From NCBI GenBank assembly GCA_030538915.1, contig JAUNTC010000004.1, positions 1-48,449 on the forward strand: a stretch of 48,449 nucleotides of DNA, read 5' to 3'. Both the position numbers and the translations under genes were made by a program. Within the stretch, counting starts at the first letter, position 1; each line of letters begins with the position of its first letter. Shown piece by piece: positions 23,256 through 31,791 of this stretch. Under the pieces are notes generated by a model. The model saw only the letters and a list, made by a program, of their open reading frames with translations. It was not told where the DNA came from and made no database searches. Source of the stretch: Lachnospiraceae bacterium. Its GTDB lineage: Bacteria > Bacillota > Clostridia > Lachnospirales > Lachnospiraceae.

Positions 23256-23924
23256 ATGAAATTAGAACAGTTGCAGATATTTCAGAATCTGACAGAAGAA
23301 GAGATGCAAAAAAGTCTGGTCTGTTCGCAGGCTGTCATTCGGAAATATCGTAAAAATCAATATATTTTTCGTCAAGGTGAATATCCCGAAAAATTATACT
23401 TTTTGTTAAACGGAGATGTGGAAGTAGGCAGCATCAATTTGAATGGAAAAGTTACAAGAATCAGTAAAGTAGCCGAAGGAGAAGATTTCGGGGAAATCGA
23501 ATTATTCCTTCACCAGCCTGCTTACTCCGGATACGCAAAAGCAAAAAGCGAAACGAAAGTGCTGGAAGTATCAAAAAGCTTCTTCGGTGGCAAATGCGAG
23601 AAGAATTGTGTGCATCACAGCAAAGTCGTATTCAATATGCTTCAGGTTTTTGCTGAGAAAGCAGATAAAAATAACCATCAGATTGAAGTGCTTACAAGTG
23701 GAAATCTCCGTCAAAGAGTTGCTATATTTCTTCTGGAAAGCTGTGGCTTAAATGACAAAGTCCACTTACAGATGAACCGTGAGGATCTTGCATTATATCT
23801 GAATACAACAAGACCGTCTCTCTCTCGAATGCTCCTTACACTTCAGGAAGAGGGGAGCATCCGTTTAACAGATCGAAAGACGATTGAAATATTAGACTAT
23901 GAAGCCTTGCAATTAGAAGAATAA
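23256..23924 (+). CDS. Crp/Fnr-family transcriptional regulator
   Basis: A 222-residue regulator. The N-terminal cyclic-nucleotide-binding-like beta-barrel (about residues 5-120) includes IFRQGEYPEKLYFLLNGDVEV and GEDFGEIELF. Two cysteines sit nearby in GGKCEKNCVHH. The C-terminal helix-turn-helix is MNREDLALYLNTTRPSLSRMLLTL. The true cyclic-nucleotide arginine motif is absent, so a redox, heme or NO signal is more likely, as in Fnr/HcpR-type members. It lies between the hemerythrin-selenoprotein pair and rubredoxin. A perfect palindrome at the rubredoxin promoter is its most obvious candidate target. The subfamily (HcpR-like or other) needs a phylogeny. Confidence 0.9.
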   Translation: MKLEQLQIFQNLTEEEMQKSLVCSQAVIRKYRKNQYIFRQGEYPEKLYFLLNGDVEVGSINLNGKVTRISKVAEGEDFGEIELFLHQPAYSGYAKAKSETKVLEVSKSFFGGKCEKNCVHHSKVVFNMLQVFAEKADKNNHQIEVLTSGNLRQRVAIFLLESCGLNDKVHLQMNREDLALYLNTTRPSLSRMLLTLQEEGSIRLTDRKTIEILDYEALQLEE

Positions 23925-23931
23925 AGTAGTA

Positions 23932-24096
23932 TTATGCTTCTTCAGGAACAAAAACTTCCTTGCCCATTCCGCAAATTGGACATGTCCAGTCATCCGGAAG
24001 GTCTTCGAAGGCTGTTCCAGGTGCGATACCATTATCCGGATCACCTACAGCAGGATCATATTCATAGCCACATGGTTCACATACATATTTTTTCAT
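23932..24096 (-). CDS. Rubredoxin
   Basis: A 54-residue electron-transfer protein with a single Fe(Cys)4 site. The two knuckles are [15 protein letters not shown] near the N-terminus and CPICGM near the C-terminus, with [15 protein letters not shown] between, the standard rubredoxin layout. It passes electrons to oxygen- and peroxide-reducing enzymes such as flavodiiron proteins or rubrerythrin, which are not in this window. The ATG follows AAGGAG by about 9 nt. It converges on the Crp/Fnr-family gene, with stop codons only 10 bp apart. Expression is probably activated through the palindrome at 24190-24205. Confidence 0.97.
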   Translation of the reverse strand: MKKYVCEPCGYEYDPAVGDPDNGIAPGTAFEDLPDDWTCPICGMGKEVFVPEEA

Positions 24097-24157
24097 AATT
24101 AAAATCTCCTTTTCTTCTTTGAATTTATAGTGTTGTTAAGTTATTTCTTAGCTTGTA

Positions 24158-24205
24158 TCTATAGTATAAATGAAGAAAGTGAAAATAGACGTAACAAATG
24201 TTACG
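24158..24205 (-). promoter_or_regulatory. Rubredoxin promoter with Crp/Fnr-type operator at -41.5
   Basis: The perfect 16-bp palindrome CGTAACAAATGTTACG lies at 24190-24205. The -10 candidate TATACT is at 24168-24163 and no good -35 is present. Taking +1 as 24156, the palindrome centre (24197.5) lies at -41.5, the class II activator position. Confidence 0.65.
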
Positions 24206-24240
24206 AAAACGAAAATTATTGAGAAAGGATGTTCAATTAT

Positions 24241-25122
24241 ATGTTTAAAGAGATGTTAAATATAATTGAAATTGATGATTTTACATGCCAGGAACTGGAC
24301 ATATATGCGAGATGTACAGAAGCGCAGCTCCTTAACAAAGATCACCCGGAGGATGGAATTTTTATTGCTGAAAGTCCGAAGGTGATTGGAAGAGCACTGG
24401 ATGCAGGTTATACTCCAGTTTCTGTTTTAGTTGAAAAAAGACAGATAAAAGATAATAAAGAAACGATAGAGTTGCTCGAAAGGTTCGAGGATACAGATGT
24501 CCCGATTTTTACTGCGGAGTTTGACATGCTTTCAAAGCTTACCGGATTTAAGCTTACAAGGGGAATGCTTTGTGCCTTGAAACGCCAGAAGCTGACCAGT
24601 TTCCGGGTGCTATGTGAAGAGAAGGAACGTATTGCAATTTTGGAAAATGTAATGAATCCTACGAATGTCGGAGCTATTTTTCGTTCAGCAGCAGCTTTAA
24701 ATATGGAAGCCGTATTATTGACACCTGGATGCAGTGATCCGCTTTATCGAAGAGCATCAAGAGTAAGTATGGGAACGGTATTTCAGGTTCCCTGGACTTT
24801 TATCGAGGATGACAATGAAATGCGATGCGAACGTAAAGAACTCTGGCCGGAGCAGGCAATCTTAGAACTTAAAAAAGCAGGCTATAAGATGGCAGCATTG
24901 GCACTCAGCGACAATTCCGTCAGTATTGATGATCCAAAGCTTTTAAAAGAAGAAAAGCTGGCAGTGATACTTGGAACCGAAGGAGAAGGCTTGAGAGATG
25001 AAACGATCACATTGTGCGATTATACAGTGAAGATTCCGATGGCGCACGGTGTGGATTCATTGAATGTGGCAGCCGCAAGTGCGGTTGCATTCTGGCAGCT
25101 TGGACAGAAAAAGCGCCTGTAG
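24241..25122 (+). CDS. SpoU/TrmH-family RNA 2'-O-methyltransferase
   Basis: A 293-residue SPOUT-class enzyme that should transfer a methyl group from SAM to a ribose in rRNA or tRNA. The N-terminal RNA-binding part (about residues 20-110) has FIAESPKVIGRAL. The C-terminal knot domain carries motif 1 ENVMNPTNVGAIFRSAAAL, motif 2 VILGTEGEGL and motif 3 IPMAHGVDSLNVAAASAV. The ATG at 24229 directly abuts the AAAGG box, so the ATG at 24241, 12 nt away, is more likely. It starts a plus-strand run with the phospholipase D gene 21 bp downstream. The methylated position is unknown. Confidence 0.88.
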   Translation: MFKEMLNIIEIDDFTCQELDIYARCTEAQLLNKDHPEDGIFIAESPKVIGRALDAGYTPVSVLVEKRQIKDNKETIELLERFEDTDVPIFTAEFDMLSKLTGFKLTRGMLCALKRQKLTSFRVLCEEKERIAILENVMNPTNVGAIFRSAAALNMEAVLLTPGCSDPLYRRASRVSMGTVFQVPWTFIEDDNEMRCERKELWPEQAILELKKAGYKMAALALSDNSVSIDDPKLLKEEKLAVILGTEGEGLRDETITLCDYTVKIPMAHGVDSLNVAAASAVAFWQLGQKKRL

Positions 25123-25143
25123 GAAAACTGGAAGGTGAAAAAC

Positions 25144-26586
25144 TTGAAAAAAAGACACAAAATGTGGAAAATCCCACTGCTCATATTAGCGGTCGTTGTT
25201 TTGATCGCTTTGTATGAACTTATTGGGATTTTTATTGCCTATAAAAAACAGCCGGACATATCGGCTGCAACGAAAAAAGAAACGGTGAGAGAATTGCAGC
25301 AGATTCATAATGCAAAGAAAAGCAAAGAGCGTGCGGTGGTGATCGAAGATAACGAGAAGGCACTGGTAGAAAGAATCCGTCTTATTGAGAATGCAAAAGA
25401 AGAAATCATTCTTTCCACATTTGCATTTCATTCCGATGAAAGCGGTAAGCGTATGATGGGTGCTTTGCTAAACGCGGCAGATCGTGGTGTGCACATCCGC
25501 ATACTGGCAGATGGATTTGAAAGCTGGACAGCGATGGAGGGCAACCCATATTTTTATACGATGTCCTGTCGCGACAATATTGAAATAAAAATATATAACC
25601 GTGCCAACCCTTTTAAGCCGTGGAAGCTGATGGGCAGAATGCATGACAAATATCTGATCGCAGATGGAGAGACTTATATATTAGGAGGACGCAACACCTA
25701 CAACTTCTTCCTTGGAAATTTCCAGAAATATAGAAACTACGACAGAGATGTATTGGTTTACTGTAAGGATCCGGGAGAAGACAATTCCATACATCAGTTG
25801 AAAGAGTATTTTGAAGGAGTGTGGAAACGAAAGGAATGTAAATATTTCCATAGAAATAAAAAGCTTGCGGATAGAGATTCTGTAAAGAACGCAGCAAAGG
25901 AAATTCGGCGCGATTATGAAAGCTATCTTGTAAAAAATAAGAAGAAAATTGCAGATACTGATTATAAAGATGAGACATTTGCGGTAGATGGCATACAGCT
26001 TATTTCCAATCCTACACATACAGGGGCGAAAGAGCCGGTTGTATGGTATAAATTGGGAGAATTGATGAAACAGGCAAACTCCCGGGTGAAGATCCATACC
26101 CCATACATTATATGCAATGAAATGATGTATGATACATGGACAGATATCGCAAATAAGGTATTTGATTTTTCTGTGATGACGAATTCCGTGACGAATAACG
26201 GGAATCCATTTGGCGCCGCAGATTATGCGAAAAATCAAAATCGCATCCAGGATACAAGAATCAAGGTATGGGAATATGAAGGCGGTTATTCGTATCACGG
26301 AAAGAGCATTTTGATCGATGACGATCTTTCGGTAGTCGGATCCTTTAACATGGATATGCGAAGTACATATCTCGACACCGAATTAATGCTCGTAATAAAA
26401 AGTAAAAAGATAAACGCACAATTAGAAGAAGGTATGATGGAATACGAAAAAATGTCCAGACTGAACTTAAGATCCGGAATATATTTCAATCCGTATCAAA
26501 TCAAACCGGTAAAACCAAAGGAAAAGAGACAAAGACAGGTGTTTTTTGTTAAGCATTTCCTTGGTTGGACGAGATTTTTGTTTTGA
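25144..26586 (+). CDS. Phospholipase D/cardiolipin synthase-family protein, membrane anchored
   Basis: A 480-residue protein with an N-terminal transmembrane segment (about residues 10-30) and two HKD active-site motifs: HDKYLIADGETYILGGRN near residue 166 and HGKSILIDDDLSVVGSFNMD near residue 385. Two HKD motifs are needed for phosphatidyltransfer or phospholipase activity, so the enzyme looks intact. It is more diverged than housekeeping cardiolipin synthase, and a phospholipid-modifying role at the membrane is inference. GGAAGG lies 8 nt before the TTG at 25144, while an in-frame GTG at 25135 overlaps that box, so TTG is the likelier start. Confidence 0.85.
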   Translation: MKKRHKMWKIPLLILAVVVLIALYELIGIFIAYKKQPDISAATKKETVRELQQIHNAKKSKERAVVIEDNEKALVERIRLIENAKEEIILSTFAFHSDESGKRMMGALLNAADRGVHIRILADGFESWTAMEGNPYFYTMSCRDNIEIKIYNRANPFKPWKLMGRMHDKYLIADGETYILGGRNTYNFFLGNFQKYRNYDRDVLVYCKDPGEDNSIHQLKEYFEGVWKRKECKYFHRNKKLADRDSVKNAAKEIRRDYESYLVKNKKKIADTDYKDETFAVDGIQLISNPTHTGAKEPVVWYKLGELMKQANSRVKIHTPYIICNEMMYDTWTDIANKVFDFSVMTNSVTNNGNPFGAADYAKNQNRIQDTRIKVWEYEGGYSYHGKSILIDDDLSVVGSFNMDMRSTYLDTELMLVIKSKKINAQLEEGMMEYEKMSRLNLRSGIYFNPYQIKPVKPKEKRQRQVFFVKHFLGWTRFLF

Positions 26587-26634
26587 TCTAAAGTAGAGCG
26601 CGAGGGAAATTAATCGAATATTAGGAGGAAATTT

Positions 26635-27708
26635 ATGACATTTTATCAGGAACTACAGTTAAACCAGGCAGGCTCGAAAGAGATGCTTAGAAGAAGTGAG
26701 ACAGGAAAGGAAAAAATGTACCACCTGTTCGCATATATTGTAAAGATTGCGATCACAATGGTATTTTGTTTTGCATTTGTAACAGCTTTCAGTATTTTAT
26801 TAGGAAGTGATAACAGTATTGTTGGTGTTGTTGTGCTGTTGTGTGTAATGGTATTTCGTAATGCAGACTTTGGACTTTGTGCCAAAGAAACGACAGTGCT
26901 TTTGGCATTATTTTTCGCAATTATGACATTCTTTCCACATCTTGCAAATCAGGTTTCACCGATCGGTGGACTTCTTTTAAATATTGTGGCTTTGAGTGCG
27001 CTGCTTATTTTTGGATGCCATAACCCATTTATGTTCAACCAGTCTACATTAGTATTAGGATACTTATTATTATATGGATATGATGTGAATGGAAAAAGTT
27101 ATCAGATGCGACTCATCGGAATGGCAGTCGGTTCATTGATTACATGCGTCGTATTTTACAGAAATCATAAAAACAGAGTGTACAAGAGAAAAATGCGTGA
27201 TGTGGTAAAAGAATTCAATCTACACTCTTCAAGAACGAGATGGCAGCTCAGCCAGATCCTTTGCGTGCCAGTTGTTCTTTGCATTGCCGAAATGTGTAAG
27301 ATGCCGCGTGCGATGTGGGCCGGAATTGCAGCCATGTCCGTAATCCTGCCATTTACGAAGGATATACGCTACCGCGTGAACAAAAGAATTATCGGAAATG
27401 TGGCAGGGGTGTGCTGTTTTGTAGCATTGTATTATCTGCTTCCACCGTCAATTTATGCATATATTGGAATTATCGGTGGAATCGGAGTCGGCTTTTCTGT
27501 CAAGTACGGATGGCAGGCGGTATTTAACACTTTTGGTGCGCTTGCAATCGCAACAGAAGCTTATGGATTAAAAGAAGCGGTCGGCTTACGTGTGATCCAG
27601 AACGTGTATGGCGTGATTTTTGCACTTGTATTTTGTGTATTATTTGAATATGGGATGTCAAAAATGCTGGCAAAAAGAAACGAAAAGGAGACGCCAGTGT
27701 TAGAATAA
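26635..27708 (+). CDS. FUSC-family-like membrane protein
   Basis: A 357-residue polytopic membrane protein with two hydrophobic blocks of about five helices each, separated by a basic segment (YRNHKNRVYKRKMRDVVKEF). The second half has MPRAMWAGIAAMSVILPF, a pattern seen in FUSC/aromatic-acid exporter relatives, where a similar segment precedes the second helix bundle. It may export aromatic acids or be a structural membrane protein, but there is no direct evidence. TAGGAGG precedes the ATG. It sits between the phospholipase D and dehydrogenase genes on the same strand with short gaps. Confidence 0.7.
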   Translation: MTFYQELQLNQAGSKEMLRRSETGKEKMYHLFAYIVKIAITMVFCFAFVTAFSILLGSDNSIVGVVVLLCVMVFRNADFGLCAKETTVLLALFFAIMTFFPHLANQVSPIGGLLLNIVALSALLIFGCHNPFMFNQSTLVLGYLLLYGYDVNGKSYQMRLIGMAVGSLITCVVFYRNHKNRVYKRKMRDVVKEFNLHSSRTRWQLSQILCVPVVLCIAEMCKMPRAMWAGIAAMSVILPFTKDIRYRVNKRIIGNVAGVCCFVALYYLLPPSIYAYIGIIGGIGVGFSVKYGWQAVFNTFGALAIATEAYGLKEAVGLRVIQNVYGVIFALVFCVLFEYGMSKMLAKRNEKETPVLE

Positions 27709-27729
27709 ATTTCTGAAAGGGGAAAGGTT

Positions 27730-28764
27730 ATGCAGACGTATACGTATGTAGAAAAAGGGAAATTTGAATTGAGAGAAAAAGAAAAACCGGTACTTTTAGA
27801 TGAAAAGGATGCGATTATAAAGGTAACACTCGCAAGCATCTGTTCCAGTGATCTTCACATCAAACATGGGAGCGTTCCAAGAGCGGTTCCTGGCATTACA
27901 GTAGGTCATGAAATGGTAGGAATTGTTGAGGAAACCGGAAGTGCCGTGACAAAAGTAAAACCAGGAGATCGGGTAACAGTAAATGTAGAGACATTTTGTG
28001 GGGAATGCTTTTTCTGCAAGAGGGGATATGTCAATAACTGCACAGATGAGAATGGCGGATGGGCGCTTGGCTGCCGCATTGATGGCGGGCAGGCAGAGTA
28101 TGTTAGAGTGCCTTACGCAGATTCGGGCCTCAATAAAATTCCAGATGGTGTCAGCGACAGACAGGCTCTTTTTGTAGGGGATGTTCTTGCGACCGGTTAC
28201 TGGGCTGCACGCATTTCAGAAATCACACCGGAAGATACGGTGCTCATTATCGGAGCCGGACCAACCGGAATCTGTACGTTATTGAGTGTTATGCTGAAAA
28301 ATCCAAAGCGTATGATCATGTGCGAAAAGGATGAAGAGCGTATCCGCTTTATCAAAGAGCATTATCCGGAAGTGCTGACTGTATCGCCAGAGAAATGTAA
28401 AAGTTTCGTTATGGACCACAGCGACCATGGCGGCGCAGATGTTGTTTTGGAAGTTGCAGGAGCGAAGGAGACATTCCGTTTGGCATGGGAGTGTGCAAGA
28501 CCGAATGCGATCGTGACGGTAGTTGCGCTATATGATGAGGCACAGAGCTTGCCGTTGCCGGAGATGTATGGAAAGAATCTCATTTTCAAGACCGGCGGTG
28601 TAGACGGCTGCGACTGCGAAGAGACACTTGCATTAATCAAAGAAGGAAAGATCAATACGGAACCGCTGATCACACATACGTATCCATTGGCACAGATTGA
28701 GAAAGCATATGACCTTTTTGAAAATAAGAAAGATGGAGTGATAAAAGTAGCGATTGAGTGCTAA
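27730..28764 (+). CDS. Zinc-dependent alcohol dehydrogenase (medium-chain, MDR family)
   Basis: A 344-residue medium-chain dehydrogenase. The catalytic zinc site is visible as ICSSDLHIKHG and GHEMVG, and the structural zinc loop as CGECFFCKRGYVNNC. The NAD(P) Rossmann fold begins at VLIIGAGPTGIC and is followed by the Asp/Glu-rich CEKDEERI strand. The closest family pattern is that of secondary alcohol or threonine/butanediol dehydrogenases, and the substrate is unknown. The strong GAAAGGGGAAAGG region precedes the ATG, 22 bp after the FUSC-like gene, so the two are probably co-transcribed. There is no truncation and no missing ligand. Confidence 0.88.
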   Translation: MQTYTYVEKGKFELREKEKPVLLDEKDAIIKVTLASICSSDLHIKHGSVPRAVPGITVGHEMVGIVEETGSAVTKVKPGDRVTVNVETFCGECFFCKRGYVNNCTDENGGWALGCRIDGGQAEYVRVPYADSGLNKIPDGVSDRQALFVGDVLATGYWAARISEITPEDTVLIIGAGPTGICTLLSVMLKNPKRMIMCEKDEERIRFIKEHYPEVLTVSPEKCKSFVMDHSDHGGADVVLEVAGAKETFRLAWECARPNAIVTVVALYDEAQSLPLPEMYGKNLIFKTGGVDGCDCEETLALIKEGKINTEPLITHTYPLAQIEKAYDLFENKKDGVIKVAIEC

Positions 28765-28806
28765 GTTATCTTAACGACAACGTAAATGAAGAAGGGGTGA
28801 AAGATT

Positions 28807-29583
28807 ATGATTACAGCTACGCCGACAGAAAATCTTACCGGTATTACACTGGAAGGTAATTTTGATGATTTTTATCAATTGACAGAGAGTATTCATCGAA
28901 TGACTGGATGGGAGGAAGATTACAGTGACGCCTTTTGGGGCGTAAAGAACCGATTGCTGGGAGTTTGCTATGAAATTCGTCATGCATACATGGGAAATAG
29001 GGAAGTAAAGCTTGCGGACAATGGTGTTCATGGAGAAATGATGAAGTGGCATTCCATGATACTTCCAAAGCAGGATGTGCATTATAGTGTGAATATATTA
29101 TTCCCGGAAGCGGTTTTTGTTGCGTTATCGGTCTCGGAAATTTATTTATATGCATTGTGTGATTGTACAAAACAGGCAAAAAAAGAAGAAGACAGATATG
29201 CACCACCAGTATTTACATATGCAGAGTATATTAGAGATAAAGCAAATCTAAATGTACTTTCCGCAGTGATCATGCAGGCACTTGGAGAAGTCATTGGAGA
29301 CGATGAACTTCGGAAAATATGGCAGACAAAAGACAGAGCATACGTGGAGAGTTTTCGCAACTATCTGGTGCAGTATGTAGATAAATGTAATATAGAATAC
29401 TTAAAGACTGCCCCGGAAAAAAGAAGCAATAAGATAAAAAATATTGCAAAGAGAATGGTGAAAAAACCGGATGGATATTATTCCATGGAACGTGATATGG
29501 AATATGTAGCAATGCAGCATGCCTGCCCGATTCAGGAAATATATGATCCAAGAATTGACTACCCGGAAGAAATCGAGTGGTAA
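28807..29583 (+). CDS. Conserved protein of unknown function (DUF6904-like)
   Basis: A 258-residue soluble protein with no signal peptide or membrane segment. The opening MITATPTENLTGITLEGNFDDFYQLTESIHRMTG is like that of small Firmicutes proteins annotated DUF6904, with a recurring NFDDFYQL-type motif, but I could not verify this. The C-terminal part is rich in aromatic and charged residues (DGYYSMERDMEYVAMQHACP). The ribosome binding site GAAGGGG lies 10 nt before the ATG. It follows the dehydrogenase gene by 42 bp on the same strand. No function is proposed. Confidence 0.6.
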   Translation: MITATPTENLTGITLEGNFDDFYQLTESIHRMTGWEEDYSDAFWGVKNRLLGVCYEIRHAYMGNREVKLADNGVHGEMMKWHSMILPKQDVHYSVNILFPEAVFVALSVSEIYLYALCDCTKQAKKEEDRYAPPVFTYAEYIRDKANLNVLSAVIMQALGEVIGDDELRKIWQTKDRAYVESFRNYLVQYVDKCNIEYLKTAPEKRSNKIKNIAKRMVKKPDGYYSMERDMEYVAMQHACPIQEIYDPRIDYPEEIEW

Positions 29584-29585
29584 AT

Positions 29586-29614
29586 TTTACTTTAGCGATC
29601 TCCTGTGGTACAAT
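29586..29614 (+). promoter_or_regulatory. Candidate promoter of the YeiH-type gene
   Basis: TTTACT (29586-29591) and TACAAT (29609-29614) are separated by 17 nt, starting just after the preceding stop codon. Confidence 0.5.
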
Positions 29615-29670
29615 TTCGTAGGAAATATGTTGACTTATAGTTATATCAAGGAAAGTGAGGACATCGTCAA

Positions 29671-30708
29671 TTGGAATTTTTAAAGAAAAACGGCAGTGGT
29701 ATCTTAGTATGCCTTATAATAGCCATTCCGTCATGGCTTTTAGGAAAAACATTCCCGGTAATCGGAGGAGCAGTGATAGCAATTCTTGCCGGAATGGTGA
29801 TTACTATGTTCTGGAATAAAAAAGGAAAAGCAGAAGCAGGGATCAAGTGGACATCAAAGCTTATACTGCAGGCAGCAGTTGTGTTACTTGGATTCGGAAT
29901 GAACTTAGGTGTTATTTTTGAAACCGGAAAGCAGTCTCTTCCGATCATTGTATGCACGATCACCACATCTCTTGTCATCGCATGGATCTTGCGAAAAGCA
30001 TTGAAAGTACCGGCAAATACATCCATATTAGTAGGTGTAGGTTCTTCTATCTGCGGAGGTTCCGCAATCGCAGCAACGGCACCGGTTATCGATGCAGATG
30101 ATGACGAAATCGCTCAGGCGATCGCCGTAATCTTCTTTTTCAACGTACTTGCAGCCATTTTTTTCCCGATGCTGGGGAAAATGATTGGATTTGACACGCT
30201 GCATGGGGATTCATTCGGAATATTCGCAGGAACAGCTATCAATGATACATCATCGGTGACAGCTGCAGCATCTACATGGGACAGTATGTGGAATCTTGGA
30301 AGCGAAACATTAAACAAAGCAGTCACAGTAAAACTTACAAGAACACTTGCTATTATACCGATCACGCTGGGACTTTCCTTCATTCGTGCAAATGCAAATG
30401 CCAAAGAAGGAAAGAAGACATCGAACTTCAGCTTAAAAAGAGCATTTCCGATGTTCATTCTGTATTTCGTGATCGCTGCGATCATCACAACGGTATGCGT
30501 AAATATGGGCGTGGATGCACAAGTATTTACACCGCTCAAAGAATTATCCAAATTCATGATTATTATGGCCATGGCCGCGATCGGATTAAACAGCAACGTG
30601 ATACAGCTCATAAAGACAGGTGGAAAACCGCTTGCAGTGGGAGCATCCTGCTGGTGCGGGATCACAATCGTAAGCTTAGTAATGCAGCATATCATGCACA
30701 TATGGTAA
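29671..30708 (+). CDS. YeiH/UPF0324-family putative sulfate or anion exporter
   Basis: A 345-residue polytopic membrane protein of the UPF0324 (YeiH) family. Typical blocks are KLILQAAVVLLGFGMNLG, SILVGVGSSICGGSAIAATAPVI, GIFAGTAINDTSSVTAAA and the C-terminal LKELSKFMIIMAMAAIGLNSN. Homologues are proposed to export sulfate or other small anions. The start is a TTG at 29671 with GTGAGG 10 nt upstream, and no ATG fits the family's N-terminus as well. It has its own candidate promoter and a strong terminator downstream. Confidence 0.88.
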   Translation: MEFLKKNGSGILVCLIIAIPSWLLGKTFPVIGGAVIAILAGMVITMFWNKKGKAEAGIKWTSKLILQAAVVLLGFGMNLGVIFETGKQSLPIIVCTITTSLVIAWILRKALKVPANTSILVGVGSSICGGSAIAATAPVIDADDDEIAQAIAVIFFFNVLAAIFFPMLGKMIGFDTLHGDSFGIFAGTAINDTSSVTAAASTWDSMWNLGSETLNKAVTVKLTRTLAIIPITLGLSFIRANANAKEGKKTSNFSLKRAFPMFILYFVIAAIITTVCVNMGVDAQVFTPLKELSKFMIIMAMAAIGLNSNVIQLIKTGGKPLAVGASCWCGITIVSLVMQHIMHIW

Positions 30709-30717
30709 ATTAGATGA

Positions 30718-30767
30718 TGAAAGACCGGAGGTTGCCTGGAAATGGGTGGCGTTTCGGTCTTTTTTTG
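30718..30767 (+). terminator. Rho-independent terminator
   Basis: The outer stem AAAGACCG/CGGTCTTT and inner GCC/GGC pairs form a long interrupted hairpin, followed by seven T residues. It ends the YeiH-type gene. Confidence 0.85.
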
Positions 30768-30875
30768 TTACGCGATTGAAAATTTAAAGGAAAAAAATTT
30801 ATTGCTGGAAGTCTGGATTTTTGTACAGCATATCATTTACGATTGAAAAAAACGAAAGTGTAAGGAGGGAGTCAC

Positions 30876-31511
30876 ATGAGAGTTGTTATAACTGATACCG
30901 CTTTTATATGGAATCATAATAATCCGGTATTAGAGATATTCAAAGATGTGCTGCTGGTTGTCTGTCTTGAGGGAAAAGCTGTTACGGATAAATATCAATG
31001 TTTCGTAAGCCCGTACAAGCAAGGCAACATGGAAATGGAGGAATTTGGAACAGGCGCTTGGCGTTATAAGGCATTGGAATCTGTAGCGGATGACCTAAAT
31101 AGAGAGTTGGAATACTATGAGGATATTTTGTTTTTGACGGATGACAATCCAGAAAGCTTGTATCCATTCTACGTTATTAAGGATAGGAATAATTATAATC
31201 ATCTTCATTTATGTGCTGTTTCGCCATGGAAGTTTGAGAACAAGAAGTGCATTAAGGCACATAAAGAGCTATTAGCGGATTTGTCGCAACTTACGTCAAT
31301 TGTATATATAGATAGTAACAAATATGTGTTAAATTCAAAGAAAGATGTTGCTAGAAAAGAAGTAATGCAGAAGCTCGAAGCAGATTATATTGCGTTATTG
31401 CCAAGCGTTAGATGCAATTCCAAAGAGAGTAGAGCATTTTGCAAAAATAGTCGGGGTTACGTATGGTCGCATCACGATTCGAAATCAAAAGACCAGATGG
31501 GGAAGTTGTAG
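30876..31511 (+). CDS. Hypothetical protein running out of frame into a metallopeptidase fragment
   Basis: A 211-codon frame with a good ribosome binding site (AAGGAGGGAG) before the ATG. The first 168 or so residues look like genuine coding sequence: mixed charged and aromatic residues, no signal peptide, no membrane segment. I do not recognise a family. From about 31380 onward the frame overlaps the YgjP-like fragment in another frame and its last 40 residues (ending HDSKSKDQMGKL) are probably not native. Either the gene lost its own 3' end in a deletion that joined it to the peptidase, or one ancestral fusion gene has been frameshifted. Confidence 0.5.
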   Translation: MRVVITDTAFIWNHNNPVLEIFKDVLLVVCLEGKAVTDKYQCFVSPYKQGNMEMEEFGTGAWRYKALESVADDLNRELEYYEDILFLTDDNPESLYPFYVIKDRNNYNHLHLCAVSPWKFENKKCIKAHKELLADLSQLTSIVYIDSNKYVLNSKKDVARKEVMQKLEADYIALLPSVRCNSKESRAFCKNSRGYVWSHHDSKSKDQMGKL

Positions 31512-31719
31512 CAGTAAAGGAAATTTGAATTTCAACTGCCTGCTGATGCTGGCACCACCGGAAATACTTGACTACGTTGTCGTTCACGAGCTGTGTCATC
31601 GAAAACAAATGAATCACTCCAAAGTTTTTTGGAATGAGGTGGAGAAAGTAATGCCAGAGTATACGGATGCAGTGCGGTGGCTCAAAGAAGAAGGTAGCCG
31701 GATCATGCAGAGGCGGTAG
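31366..31719 (+). pseudogene. YgjP-like (DUF45) metallopeptidase, C-terminal fragment
   Basis: The frame from 31366 to the TAG at 31717-31719 encodes the C-terminal half of a YgjP/SprT-like zinc metallopeptidase: RVEHFAKIVGVTYGRITIRN, then KTRWGSCSSKGNLNFN, then the zinc motif VVVHELCHRKQMNHS with HExxH in the form HELCH. Family members are about 230 residues. The N-terminal half is missing and no native start is present, so only about 110 residues remain. It overlaps the 3' part of the preceding frame. Expression from an internal TTG or ATG is possible but unlikely to give an active enzyme. Confidence 0.75.
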
Positions 31720-31791
31720 AAACGAACAGAAAGTCAAAACTATAGTAGAGTTGCAAAGGCTTCGGTACGGATTGAAAAGGATGGATATTAA

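Noticed and set aside
30114..30701. A 195-codon open frame antisense to the YeiH-type gene
   Set aside because: It mirrors a strong membrane-protein gene with its own ribosome binding site and has none itself. Long antisense frames are common opposite such genes.
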